DNA from: an uncultured Sphingomonadales bacterium
Lineage (GTDB): Bacteria > Pseudomonadota > Alphaproteobacteria > Sphingomonadales > Sphingomonadaceae
DNA: 8,980 bases
Assembly: GCA_903911985.1 (NCBI GenBank)
Contig: CAIWFP010000346.1
Span: forward strand, 1-8,980
Direction of reading: 5' to 3'
Positions 1 to 6,432 of the stretch are shown here, one piece after another (the stretch's first letter is position 1; each line of letters starts with the position of its first letter). The position numbers and the translations under genes are program-made. The notes below the pieces were generated by a model. The model did no database searches and was not told where the DNA came from. It saw only the letters and a program-made list of their open reading frames with translations.

Positions 1-56
1 GGGCGGGACACTATCATGAATTCCGAAAATGCGCGGCAGGATTGCCGGAGTTGGGC

Positions 57-89
57 CCGCCTCGCGTCAATGTTCTTGACGCGGGGCGG
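57..89 (+). promoter_or_regulatory. Strong hairpin just upstream of the PLD gene
   Basis: A 14-bp stem with one G-T wobble (arms 57-70 and 76-89) encloses a 5-base loop, tgttc. The loop-proximal half is CGCGTCAA pairing with TTGACGCG. No T-run follows, so it is not a classic intrinsic terminator. It ends two bases before the GGAGG ribosome-binding sequence at 91-95. It could be the end of an upstream transcript, an operator dyad, or a leader structure of the PLD mRNA. The gene before it is outside the window, so these cannot be separated. Confidence 0.55.
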
Positions 90-90
90 C

Positions 91-95
91 GGAGG
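91..95 (+). promoter_or_regulatory. Ribosome-binding site of the PLD gene
   Basis: GGAGG lies 12 bases before the ATG at 108, a somewhat long spacing. The next in-frame ATG (141) has no comparable sequence before it, so this site favours the start at 108. Confidence 0.5.
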
Positions 96-107
96 CGGAA
101 CTGACGG

Positions 108-1655
108 ATGCATGAGCCACATCACGCGGATCGCCAGACGATGAGCGATGCGGAGGAGCCCAAATCTCCCTCTGTCTGGCGCTTTGCGCGGGCAGAACGG
201 GCGCATGTGGTGATCGACGCGGCAGGCTATTTCAACCTGCTGCACGACGCCATGCTGGGCGCGCGTGAGCGGATCATGCTGCTGGGCTGGGATTTCGACA
301 CGCGGGTGCGGCTGGGCAGTGGTCGGCGCTGGTGGCATCTGCCGCGCCGGGCGCGCTATCCTGCACGGCTGGGCGGGCTGGTGGTGTGGCTGGTACGGCG
401 GCGGCGGACCTTGCGCGTAATGGTGCTGCGCTGGAGTTTTGGTGCGGGCAAGGTGCTGCTGCGCGGTTCCATGCTGCTCGATATGATCCGCTGGGCGTTT
501 AACCGGCGCATTTTCTTCCGGCTCGATTCGGCTTTGCCCATGGGCTGCTCGCATCACGAGAAGGTGGTGGTGATCGACGATTGCCTTGCCGCCTGCGGGG
601 GCATCGACATCACCTTTGCCCGCTGGGACACCGCCGAGCATCGTGACGATGACCCGCGCCGCCGCAGCCCGGGGGGGCTGCGCTATCGGCCGTGGCACGA
701 TCTGGCGATGCTGGTGGACGGGGAGGCGGCGGCTGCCCTGGGCGAACTGGCGCGCGAGCGTTGGCATGGCGCCAGAACGGGGGACAAGGTGCTGGAGCCC
801 TGTCAGCCGCGCCGGGCCTCCCTGTGGCCGCAAGGGCTGGTGGCCGAGTTTACCGATGTGGAAATCGGCATTGCCCGCACACGGGCGCCATGGCGCGGGG
901 CGGCGGCCATCCGCGAGGTGGAGGCGCTGTTTCTGGAGCATATCGCCCGCGCGCGGCGGCTCATTTACATGGAGAGCCAGTATTTCGCCTCGCGCGTGGT
1001 TGCCGAGGCGCTGGCCCGCCGGCTGGCCGAGCCCGATCCGCCCGAGATCGTGCTGGTCACCTCGCTGTCGGTGCATAGCTGGTTGCAGCGTCAGGCGATG
1101 GATACCGCGCGGGTGCGGCTGTTACAGTCGCTGGCGCTGGTGGATCATGCCGGGCGCTTGCATGTTTATGCGCCCCTTACCGCCCGTGGCACACCAATTT
1201 ACGTGCACGCCAAGCTGATGATTGTCGATGACGAGATCGTGCGGATCGGCTCGGCCAATCTCAACAACCGCTCGATGGGGCTGGACAGCGAGTGCGACCT
1301 GTTCATCGATGCCGCCCGGCCCGGCAATGGCCACGTCGGGCCTGCCATCACCACCCTGCGCCACCGCTTGATTGCCGAGCACTGCGGGTTGCCGCCGGGT
1401 CAGGTGGCAGAGGCGCTTGCACAGGGAAGTATGGCGGATTTGGTGGCCTCGCTGCCCAAAACCGGGCGCAGGCTGGCGCCTTTGCCCTTGCGTCGGCTGA
1501 CACAAACGCAGAAAGCACTGGCCGACACCGCCTTTCTCGACCCGGAAAGGCCTGAGGATATTTTTGCCGTCCCCGCGCGGCGGCGGGGCCTGTTTCGGGC
1601 GGAAGGTGTGCTGCCCCGGCCTGATGCCGGCCTGACGCATGGAGAATCACGATAA
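108..1655 (+). CDS. Phospholipase D family protein with two HKD motifs
   Basis: This 515-residue protein has two catalytic HxKxxxxD motifs. The first is H150, K152 and D157 in HHEKVVVIDD. The second is H367, K369 and D374 in HAKLMIVDDE, followed by the typical IGSANLNNRS. In this family the two motifs form one active site that cleaves or transfers phosphodiester groups through a phosphohistidine, usually on phospholipids. I see no signal peptide and no N-terminal membrane helices, which argues against a canonical ClsA-type cardiolipin synthase. It resembles the soluble eukaryote-like bacterial PLDs and probably acts at the inner face of the membrane. A central Arg-rich stretch (about residues 95-105) could help it bind membranes. 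The stop codon overlaps the folE start by one base, suggesting a shared transcript. Family assignment is secure; the substrate (cardiolipin synthesis, lipid turnover or another phosphodiester) cannot be read from the sequence. Confidence 0.93.
   Translation: MHEPHHADRQTMSDAEEPKSPSVWRFARAERAHVVIDAAGYFNLLHDAMLGARERIMLLGWDFDTRVRLGSGRRWWHLPRRARYPARLGGLVVWLVRRRRTLRVMVLRWSFGAGKVLLRGSMLLDMIRWAFNRRIFFRLDSALPMGCSHHEKVVVIDDCLAACGGIDITFARWDTAEHRDDDPRRRSPGGLRYRPWHDLAMLVDGEAAAALGELARERWHGARTGDKVLEPCQPRRASLWPQGLVAEFTDVEIGIARTRAPWRGAAAIREVEALFLEHIARARRLIYMESQYFASRVVAEALARRLAEPDPPEIVLVTSLSVHSWLQRQAMDTARVRLLQSLALVDHAGRLHVYAPLTARGTPIYVHAKLMIVDDEIVRIGSANLNNRSMGLDSECDLFIDAARPGNGHVGPAITTLRHRLIAEHCGLPPGQVAEALAQGSMADLVASLPKTGRRLAPLPLRRLTQTQKALADTAFLDPERPEDIFAVPARRRGLFRAEGVLPRPDAGLTHGESR
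1641..1645 (+). promoter_or_regulatory. Ribosome-binding site of folE
   Basis: GGAGA sits inside the last codons of the PLD gene, 9 bases before the folE ATG at 1655. It supports that start and coupled translation. Confidence 0.7.
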
Positions 1656-2269
1656 TGACCTGCGATGCCCACGACGATGATCATGTGGAGACCGGCACGG
1701 CCAAGCTGCCGGTGCCGGAAAACGTCCAGGAAGCCATCCGCACGCTGATCCGCTGGGCGGGAGACGACCCCGCGCGCGAGGGTCTGATAGACACGCCGGC
1801 GCGGGTGGCGCGGGCGTGGCGCGAATACTGCCAGGGCAACGACGAGGATCCCGCCGGTCACCTCGCGCGGCAGTTCGAGGAAGTTGGCGGCTACAATGAA
1901 CTGGTGCTGCTGAAGGATATCCCCTTCCAGAGCCATTGCGAGCATCACATGGCCCCGATCACCGGCAAGGCGTGCATTGCCTATATGCCGCGGGACAAGG
2001 TGGTCGGGATTTCAAAGCTGGCGCGGGTGCTGCACGCCTATGCCCGGCGGCTGCAAATTCAGGAGCGGCTGACCGCCGAAGTGGCCCAGTGCATCTGGGA
2101 TCATCTCAAGCCGCATGGCGTTGCGGTGGTGATCGAGGCGCAGCATGGCTGCATGACCGGGCGCGGCGTGCGCACGCCGGGCGTGGGTATGGTAACCAGC
2201 CGACTATTCGGATGTTTCCTTGACGACCCGCGCAGCCGCAAGGAAGTGTTGAGCCTGATGGGGTATTAA
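1655..2269 (+). CDS. folE: GTP cyclohydrolase I (FolE, type IA)
   Basis: The 204-residue product converts GTP to 7,8-dihydroneopterin triphosphate, the first step of tetrahydrofolate biosynthesis in the cytoplasm. The zinc ligands of the family are visible as C95 and H98 in SHCEHHMAPI and C166 in QHGCMTGRG. Other family signatures are GISKLARV near 118-125 and the RLQIQERLT segment near 132-140. Length and order match bacterial homodecameric FolE. The start overlaps the PLD stop (TAATG), with a good ribosome-binding sequence upstream. Folate supplies one-carbon units for methionine regeneration, which loosely links it to ahcY further on, but there is no sign they are co-regulated. Confidence 0.98.
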   Translation: MTCDAHDDDHVETGTAKLPVPENVQEAIRTLIRWAGDDPAREGLIDTPARVARAWREYCQGNDEDPAGHLARQFEEVGGYNELVLLKDIPFQSHCEHHMAPITGKACIAYMPRDKVVGISKLARVLHAYARRLQIQERLTAEVAQCIWDHLKPHGVAVVIEAQHGCMTGRGVRTPGVGMVTSRLFGCFLDDPRSRKEVLSLMGY

Positions 2270-2386
2270 CCGGCGAGAGCGTTCAAATCTTTCCCGAATC
2301 GGTGCATTATGCCATGGGCGCTTGTGGTTTGTACGAATGTGTATCAGGGCGTGTGAATACTAGATGGCACATGGTCTGCATCCGAT

Positions 2387-3133
2387 ATGGCGGTAATCGC
2401 GGTTTACAGCCCCAAGGGTGGGGTAGGGAAGACGACCCTTTCGGTCGATCTGGCGTGGCGCTGCTCCATGCTGGGCAAGCACCGTACCCTGCTGTGGGAT
2501 CTGGATGTGCAGGGCGGCGCGGCCTATCTGCTCGGCGTTAATACCGAACCGCGGCTGAGGGCCGCTGGCGTGTTTCAGCGCGAGGGGCGGCCCGACCAGC
2601 TCATCGAACCCACGATTTATCCCGGACTTTCACTGCTCAGCGCCGACGACAGCCTGCGCGCGCTGCCGCTGCATCTGGCCCGTTTGGGGCAGCGTCGGCG
2701 GCTGGCGGTGCTGGCCCAGTCGCTGCAGCGCGATTTCGATCGGGTGGTGCTTGATTGCCCGCCGATGCAGGGCGAGGTGAGCGACCAGATCCTTGCCGCC
2801 GCCGATGTGCTGATCGTGCCTCTGCCGGCCTCGCCGCTGGCATCGCGGGCGCTGGATCTGCTGCGGCGCGACATGTTGCGAGTGCATGGGCGGCACCCTC
2901 CGTTGCTGCCGGTGCTGTCCATGTATGATGTGCGGCGCAAGGGGCATCGCATCGCGCGCGAGGGGCGGATGTCGGCCTTCCCGGTCATTCCGCAATCCAG
3001 CCTGATCGAGCAGACGGCCTTTCGCCGGGCGCCCATTGGCACCTTTGCCCCCAATACCGAAGCGGCGCAGAGTATGGACCGGCTGTGGCGGGCCATCGAG
3101 GTTAAATTATGGGAGGAGCGGGCGGTCGGCTAG
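2387..3133 (+). CDS. Orphan ParA-family (deviant Walker A) ATPase
   Basis: The 248-residue protein begins with the ParA/MinD P-loop SPKGGVGKTT (K10 and K15 are the signature and catalytic lysines). It continues with the Walker A' region WDLDVQGGA (D38, D40) and Walker B VVLDCPP (D123). It lacks the N-terminal DNA-binding domain of plasmid ParA proteins and has no evident C-terminal amphipathic membrane helix of MinD type. Proteins of this family dimerise with ATP on DNA or membrane to position plasmids, chromosomes or protein clusters. No parB-like gene or parS-like repeat is visible nearby, so its cargo is unknown. It is separated from folE by 117 bases, in which I see no convincing promoter or Shine-Dalgarno. 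The start is chosen because the P-loop follows immediately and no in-frame upstream start exists nearby. Confidence 0.9.
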   Translation: MAVIAVYSPKGGVGKTTLSVDLAWRCSMLGKHRTLLWDLDVQGGAAYLLGVNTEPRLRAAGVFQREGRPDQLIEPTIYPGLSLLSADDSLRALPLHLARLGQRRRLAVLAQSLQRDFDRVVLDCPPMQGEVSDQILAAADVLIVPLPASPLASRALDLLRRDMLRVHGRHPPLLPVLSMYDVRRKGHRIAREGRMSAFPVIPQSSLIEQTAFRRAPIGTFAPNTEAAQSMDRLWRAIEVKLWEERAVG

Positions 3134-3194
3134 GGCTGGCTATAACCATGTCCGAAACCGGGTGCCCCCGTTGAGCCTTGCGTTAAACCGCCTG

Positions 3195-3554
3195 CTATAC
3201 TGGCAGGCCGAAACGCCGACCCGCCGCCATCAGCACCACATAGCCCGCCATTGCCGCCAGAGCCCCGGCCAGCATCGCTGGCGCCATTCCCGCGCCGCGC
3301 CGCAGCAGCAGCGCGATCACGGCAAATGCGGGCAGGGCGGCGATCACGTAGAGTGCGGTTCCAGCGACAAAATCCGCCGCCCGCGCCGCGTCATGCGTGT
3401 CGCGCCATAACCACAGCAGCGCGATCATGCTGGTTAGCGGCAGCGAGGCGACCAGCCCGCCCCAGCCCGGATTTCTGCGGGCAATCTCGGAGGCAACGGC
3501 GATCAACGCGCCGGAAATCAGCGCCTTGATCGCCAGTTGCACCCCGATATTCAT
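3195..3554 (-). CDS. DUF3147-type small membrane protein
   Basis: This 119-residue, very hydrophobic protein has four predicted membrane helices, at about residues 5-25, 31-50, 60-83 and 88-110. Short charged loops (RR, RDTHDAAR, RRG) separate them. The segment LVASLPLTSMIALLWLWRDT is characteristic of the DUF3147 family, whose members have this size and topology; no function is established for them. It starts 3 bases after the stop of the peroxiredoxin gene and lacks a clear ribosome-binding site of its own, so it is probably translated by coupling. A short GCCTGC/GCAGGC dyad (3190-3208) spans its stop codon, without a T-run. A role in oxidative stress is only guilt by association. Confidence 0.82.
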   Translation of the reverse strand: MNIGVQLAIKALISGALIAVASEIARRNPGWGGLVASLPLTSMIALLWLWRDTHDAARAADFVAGTALYVIAALPAFAVIALLLRRGAGMAPAMLAGALAAMAGYVVLMAAGRRFGLPV

Positions 3555-3557
3555 GGT

Positions 3558-4037
3558 TCAGAGATTGGCCAGAACGTGCTCGGCCGCGCTCACCTTGAAC
3601 TCGCCGGGAGCTTCGACGAAAAGCTGTTCTACCACGCCATCGTTCAGCACGGCGGACCAGCGTTGGCCACGCTGGCCAATGCCCGCGCCCGACAGGTCAA
3701 GGGTGAGGCCCAGCGCCTTGGCGAAATCGCCATTGCCGTCGCCCAGCATGGTGATATCCGGCGAGCCGGATGCACGGCCCCAGGCGCCCATCACGAAGCC
3801 ATCGTTGACCGCGGTGCAGACGATCTCGTCCACGCCCTTGGCCTTGATCGCTGCGGCATTTTCGACATAGCCGGGCAGATGCTTGGCCGAGCAGGTCGGG
3901 GTGAAGGCGCCGGGCACCGAAAACAGCACCACTTTCTTGCCCTTGAAATACTCGCCCGATTGCACGGGGCTGGGGCCGGTTTCGGCGGCGAGGGTAAGCT
4001 TCACGTCCGGCACGGATTGGCCAACGGCGATGGTCAT
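3558..4037 (-). CDS. Peroxiredoxin, PrxII/Prx5 type
   Basis: The 159-residue enzyme reduces hydrogen peroxide and organic hydroperoxides using a peroxidatic cysteine. That residue is C49 in the family motif PGAFTPTC (P42, T46 and C49 of PxxxTxxC). A second cysteine, C74 in EIVCTAVND, lies 24 residues later, matching the Cys-x24-Cys spacing of atypical two-cysteine type II peroxiredoxins, so an intramolecular disulfide is likely. Reductant would then be glutaredoxin or thioredoxin (family knowledge). No signal peptide; cytoplasmic. The ATG at 4037 is preferred over the in-frame one at 4112 because AAGGAGAA ends four bases before it and the fold begins with TIAVGQSVPDVKL. It is the first gene of a two-gene leftward operon. 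Confidence 0.95.
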   Translation of the reverse strand: MTIAVGQSVPDVKLTLAAETGPSPVQSGEYFKGKKVVLFSVPGAFTPTCSAKHLPGYVENAAAIKAKGVDEIVCTAVNDGFVMGAWGRASGSPDITMLGDGNGDFAKALGLTLDLSGAGIGQRGQRWSAVLNDGVVEQLFVEAPGEFKVSAAEHVLANL

Positions 4038-4041
4038 GATA

Positions 4042-4049
4042 TTCTCCTT
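4042..4049 (-). promoter_or_regulatory. Ribosome-binding site of the peroxiredoxin gene
   Basis: Read on the - strand this is AAGGAGAA, a near-perfect Shine-Dalgarno, 4 bases from the ATG at 4037. It decides the start against the longer reading frame. Confidence 0.85.
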
Positions 4050-4084
4050 GGGTAACACGGCTTTTTTTTGCCGCTTGCCGCCAC

Positions 4085-4112
4085 CATATAGTGGAGGCAG
4101 GGGCATCGGCAA
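4085..4112 (-). promoter_or_regulatory. Possible peroxiredoxin promoter
   Basis: On the - strand TTGCCG (-35-like, 4107-4112) is followed after 16 bases by TATATG (-10-like, 4085-4090). It lies about 50 bases before the peroxiredoxin start. Between promoter and gene is a run of eight A residues (4062-4069) flanked by CGGC/GCCG. The match is modest and unsupported by other evidence. Confidence 0.3.
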
Positions 4113-4274
4113 CCGCTGGTGTGAGGTGATTTGGGCTGGGCGGCGCTAAAACTCTGGGCATGGCGGGCATCATGCCTGCGCGGCCCATCGGAAAATTCGC
4201 CGGACTCGCCGCAGTGTTCACCCTGCGTAAGCGTTTTGACGATAGGGCGCGGGCAAGGCGGTTGTTGCCAATTT

Positions 4275-4279
4275 GAGGA
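4275..4279 (+). promoter_or_regulatory. Ribosome-binding site of the exported-protein gene
   Basis: GAGGA is 8 bases before the ATG at 4288 but only 2 before the ATG at 4282. It overlaps the TTG at 4273, so it selects 4288 as the likely start. Confidence 0.6.
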
Positions 4280-4287
4280 ATATGACG

Positions 4288-4845
4288 ATGCGGGCAGAAA
4301 AATTCACGCGCAAGCACCTTGGTGGGGCGATTTTGGCGGCTATGGCCTGTGCGGGCGTCTGTGCCGGCGGAACGGCGGCCTTGGCCAAGAGCCGGCATGC
4401 CGCGCGCCATGCCGGTTCGTCCAGTTCGCCCGCTTTGGCTGCCACATCCGCGAGCGGCGGGATGAGCAGCGCCGAAAAGCTGCGGCGTCTGGATATCATG
4501 CTGCTGGTCACCGGCTTGCGCTGCCGTTCCACGCCGGACGATTTCCAGCCCGATTTCCAGCTGTTCGAAACCCGGCACCGCAGCGATCTCAACGCGGCCG
4601 ATCGGCAGCTTCGCGTTCAGTTCGGCGGGCGTCACGGTAATGTGTCCGCCAAGGCGATGGATCACATCAATGTCGAGATGGCCAACGTTTACGGCAACGG
4701 CCATCCGTGGATGGGCTGCCACGATCTGAAGGGCGTGGTGCAGGATCTTGCCAGCATGAAGGGAACCGCGCCGCTGTTGACCGTGGCCGATCAGCTGCTG
4801 GCTTCCAATAGCCTCACGCCGCCCAAGATGGTGTCGCAGCTCTGA
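4288..4845 (+). CDS. Exported protein of unknown function with two cysteines
   Basis: The 185-residue product starts with a clear Sec-type signal peptide: basic residues (R2, K5, R8, K9), a hydrophobic core at about 11-30, and an ALA-K cleavage site after residue 33. A Ser/Ala-rich low-complexity stretch (about 40-60) follows, then a conserved-looking mature domain (about 61-185). Two cysteines remain in that domain, C79 in GLRCRS and C144 in WMGCHDLKG, so a periplasmic disulfide is plausible. I recognise no enzymatic motif. It sits directly upstream of ahcY, separated by a control region of about 100 bases. From memory, small exported proteins at this position in sphingomonads sometimes carry a transferred SAH-hydrolase name; nothing in this sequence resembles that enzyme. 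Divergent from the peroxiredoxin gene. Confidence 0.8.
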   Translation: MRAEKFTRKHLGGAILAAMACAGVCAGGTAALAKSRHAARHAGSSSSPALAATSASGGMSSAEKLRRLDIMLLVTGLRCRSTPDDFQPDFQLFETRHRSDLNAADRQLRVQFGGRHGNVSAKAMDHINVEMANVYGNGHPWMGCHDLKGVVQDLASMKGTAPLLTVADQLLASNSLTPPKMVSQL

Positions 4846-4863
4846 TCCGTATATCGCGGATCA
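4843..4863 (+). repeat. Short dyad over the stop of the exported-protein gene
   Basis: TGATCCG (4843-4849, including the TGA stop) pairs perfectly with CGGATCA (4857-4863) across a 7-base loop. There is no T-run, so it is a poor terminator. It abuts the SahR-like palindrome. Function unknown. Confidence 0.4.
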
Positions 4864-4882
4864 TATAAAGACATCTTTATGT
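4863..4882 (+). promoter_or_regulatory. SahR-like operator over the ahcY promoter
   Basis: The 20-base site ATATAAAGACATCTTTATGT has a perfect core of ATAAAGA and TCTTTAT around a 2-base centre. The outermost A/T also pairs; one position on each side is mismatched. From memory it resembles the AT-rich palindromes of SahR, an ArsR-type repressor with a methyltransferase-like domain that controls methionine-cycle genes, including ahcY, in alphaproteobacteria. TATAAA (4864-4869) inside it looks like a -10 box, giving transcription from about 4876; I see no good -35. Occupancy would block the promoter. The same bases could also form a 9-bp RNA hairpin (4866-4887). Confidence 0.6.
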
Positions 4883-4888
4883 CTTTAA

Positions 4889-4937
4889 GTTTCCTGCGGG
4901 AGCCGCTAAAGGCGGCGGCAACTTTCCCGCAGGAGAC
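4889..4937 (+). promoter_or_regulatory. ahcY leader stem-loop enclosing the Shine-Dalgarno
   Basis: A 13-bp stem with one G-U pair joins 4889-4901 to 4925-4937. Inside is a smaller stem, GCCGC (4902-4906) with GCGGC (4912-4916 or, in another register, 4915-4919). The unpaired remainder is GGCAACTT. The 3' arm contains the ribosome-binding sequence AGGAG (4931-4935), 8 bases before the ahcY GTG, so the fold would hide it. I could not match it to SAM-I, SAM-II, SAM/SAH or SAH riboswitch consensus. Whether it is a riboswitch, a protein-bound leader or just a stable hairpin is open. Confidence 0.6.
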
Positions 4938-4943
4938 CTTGCC

Positions 4944-6347
4944 GTGACCAGCCAAACCCAGCCCGAATACGTAATTGCCGATATTGGTCTGGCGGATTTC
5001 GGCCGCGCCGAGATCGCCATCGCCGAAACCGAAATGCCAGGGCTTATGGCGCTGCGCCGCGAATTCGGCGCCGCCCAGCCGCTGAAGGGTGCGCGCATCA
5101 CCGGCTCGCTGCACATGACCATCCAGACCGCCGTGCTCATCGAGACGCTGGTGGCATTGGGCGCCGAGGTCCGCTGGGCGACCTGCAACATCTTCTCCAC
5201 GCAGGACCATGCCGCCGCCGCCATCGCCGCGCGGGACATTCCCGTGTTCGCCATCAAGGGCGAATCCCTCGCCGATTACTGGGACTATGTGGGGCGCATC
5301 TTCGATTGGGGCGATACGGATACCGCCAACCTCATTCTCGACGATGGCGGTGACGCCACCATGTTCGCCCTGTGGGGCGCGCGGGTTGAGGCGGGCGAAG
5401 CCCTGTTCGAGCCTTCCAACGCCGAGGAAATCGAGTTCGTCCGCGCGCTGACGGCCTTCCTGAAGGCCCGCCCGGGCTATCTCACCGCCTCGGTCAAGGC
5501 CATTCGTGGCGTTTCGGAAGAAACCACCACCGGCGTCCACCGGCTGTATCAGATCGCCAGGGACGGCAAGCTGCCCTTCCCGGCGATCAATGTGAACGAC
5601 AGCGTCACCAAGTCGAAGTTCGACAATCTCTACGGCTGCAAGGAATCGCTGGTCGACGCCATCCGCCGCGCCACCGACGTGATGCTGGCCGGCAAGGTCG
5701 CCTGCGGTGCCGGCTTTGGCGATGTCGGCAAGGGCTCGGCGGCTTCGCTCCGCAATGGCGGCGCCCGCGTGCTGGTCACCGAAATCGACCCGATCTGCGC
5801 GCTGCAGGCGGCGATGGAGGGCTATGAGGTTGTCACGATGGAGGACGCGGTCAGCCGCGCCGATATCTTTGTGACTGCCACCGGCAACGAAGCCGTGATC
5901 ACCGCCGACCATATGAAGGCGATGAAGCCGATGGCCATCGTCTGCAACATCGGACACTTCGACAGCGAGATCCAGATCTCCGCCCTCGACAACTATCAGT
6001 GGACGGAAGTGAAGCCCGGCACGGATCTGGTAACCTTCCCGGACGGCAAGCAGATCATCATTCTCGCCAAGGGCCGTCTGGTCAATCTGGGCTGCGCCAC
6101 CGGCCACCCCAGCTTCGTCATGTCGGCCAGCTTCACCAACCAGACTCTGGCGCAGATCGAGCTGTTCACCAAGGCCGACCAGTATGATGCCAGCGTTCAC
6201 GTTCTGCCCAAGCATCTCGACGAAAAGGTGGCCGCGCTGCATCTCGAAAAGCTGGGCGTGAAGCTGACTTCGCTGAGCAAGAAGCAGGCCGACTACATCG
6301 GCGTGCCGTTGGCAGGGCCCTTCAAGCCGGATCATTATCGCTATTGA
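4944..6347 (+). CDS. ahcY: Adenosylhomocysteinase (SAH hydrolase)
   Basis: This 467-residue NAD-dependent enzyme splits S-adenosylhomocysteine into homocysteine and adenosine, removing the inhibitory product of methyltransferases and feeding the methionine cycle. Active-site residues known from the family are visible: H57 in SLHMT, D134 in LDDGGD, E193 in SEETTTG, and K223, D227 and N228 in VTKSKFDN. The NAD-binding loop is GAGFGDVGKGS (from G255), and the C-terminus is the canonical KPDHYRY. The roughly 35-residue longer spacing between D134 and E193 than in the animal enzyme is the usual proteobacterial insertion. The GTG start is supported by AGGAG 8 bases upstream. Expression is probably governed by the SahR-like operator and the leader hairpin. 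A weak dyad follows the stop; divL begins 110 bases later. Confidence 0.99.
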   Translation: MTSQTQPEYVIADIGLADFGRAEIAIAETEMPGLMALRREFGAAQPLKGARITGSLHMTIQTAVLIETLVALGAEVRWATCNIFSTQDHAAAAIAARDIPVFAIKGESLADYWDYVGRIFDWGDTDTANLILDDGGDATMFALWGARVEAGEALFEPSNAEEIEFVRALTAFLKARPGYLTASVKAIRGVSEETTTGVHRLYQIARDGKLPFPAINVNDSVTKSKFDNLYGCKESLVDAIRRATDVMLAGKVACGAGFGDVGKGSAASLRNGGARVLVTEIDPICALQAAMEGYEVVTMEDAVSRADIFVTATGNEAVITADHMKAMKPMAIVCNIGHFDSEIQISALDNYQWTEVKPGTDLVTFPDGKQIIILAKGRLVNLGCATGHPSFVMSASFTNQTLAQIELFTKADQYDASVHVLPKHLDEKVAALHLEKLGVKLTSLSKKQADYIGVPLAGPFKPDHYRY

Positions 6348-6355
6348 TGGGAGAG

Positions 6356-6386
6356 GGACGCGCCGCTTCCTTCTTTTCCCGCGTCC
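6356..6386 (+). terminator. Weak terminator-like dyad after ahcY
   Basis: GGACGCG (6356-6362) pairs perfectly with CGCGTCC (6380-6386) around a 17-base pyrimidine-rich loop, 8 bases after the ahcY stop. No T-run follows the stem, so efficiency as an intrinsic terminator is doubtful; it may instead protect the mRNA 3' end. Confidence 0.35.
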
Positions 6387-6432
6387 AATCGCTTGGCTCA
6401 GCAGAAAAAACGCCAGCGAGGTTGTATTCTGA

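Noticed and set aside
2270..2386. Promoter for the ParA-like gene (TTGTAC at 2329 with TACTAG at 2358)
   Set aside because: The spacer would be 23 bases, outside the range for a housekeeping promoter; no better pair was found.
4038..4112. N-terminal extension of the peroxiredoxin to 4112
   Set aside because: The extra 25 residues (MPMPLPPLYGG...) are not part of the fold, and a near-perfect Shine-Dalgarno precedes the inner ATG.
4273..4287. Upstream TTG (4273) or ATG (4282) starts for the exported protein
   Set aside because: The GAGGA sequence overlaps the TTG and is only two bases from 4282; the ATG at 4288 has proper spacing.
3697..4722. 341-codon open frame on the - strand over the peroxiredoxin start and exported-protein gene
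   Set aside because: It crosses two well-supported genes in another frame or strand and lacks any family motif.
4887..4934. H-type pseudoknot in the ahcY leader (AAGTT with AACTT plus the long stem at the same time)
   Set aside because: The first connecting loop would have zero nucleotides while having to span a 10-bp helix, which is sterically implausible. The two pairings are better treated as alternatives.
4846..4943. Known SAM-II, SAM/SAH or SAH riboswitch before ahcY
   Set aside because: I could not align the conserved cores of these classes as I remember them. The GGCAAC stretch is too short to argue for SAM-I.
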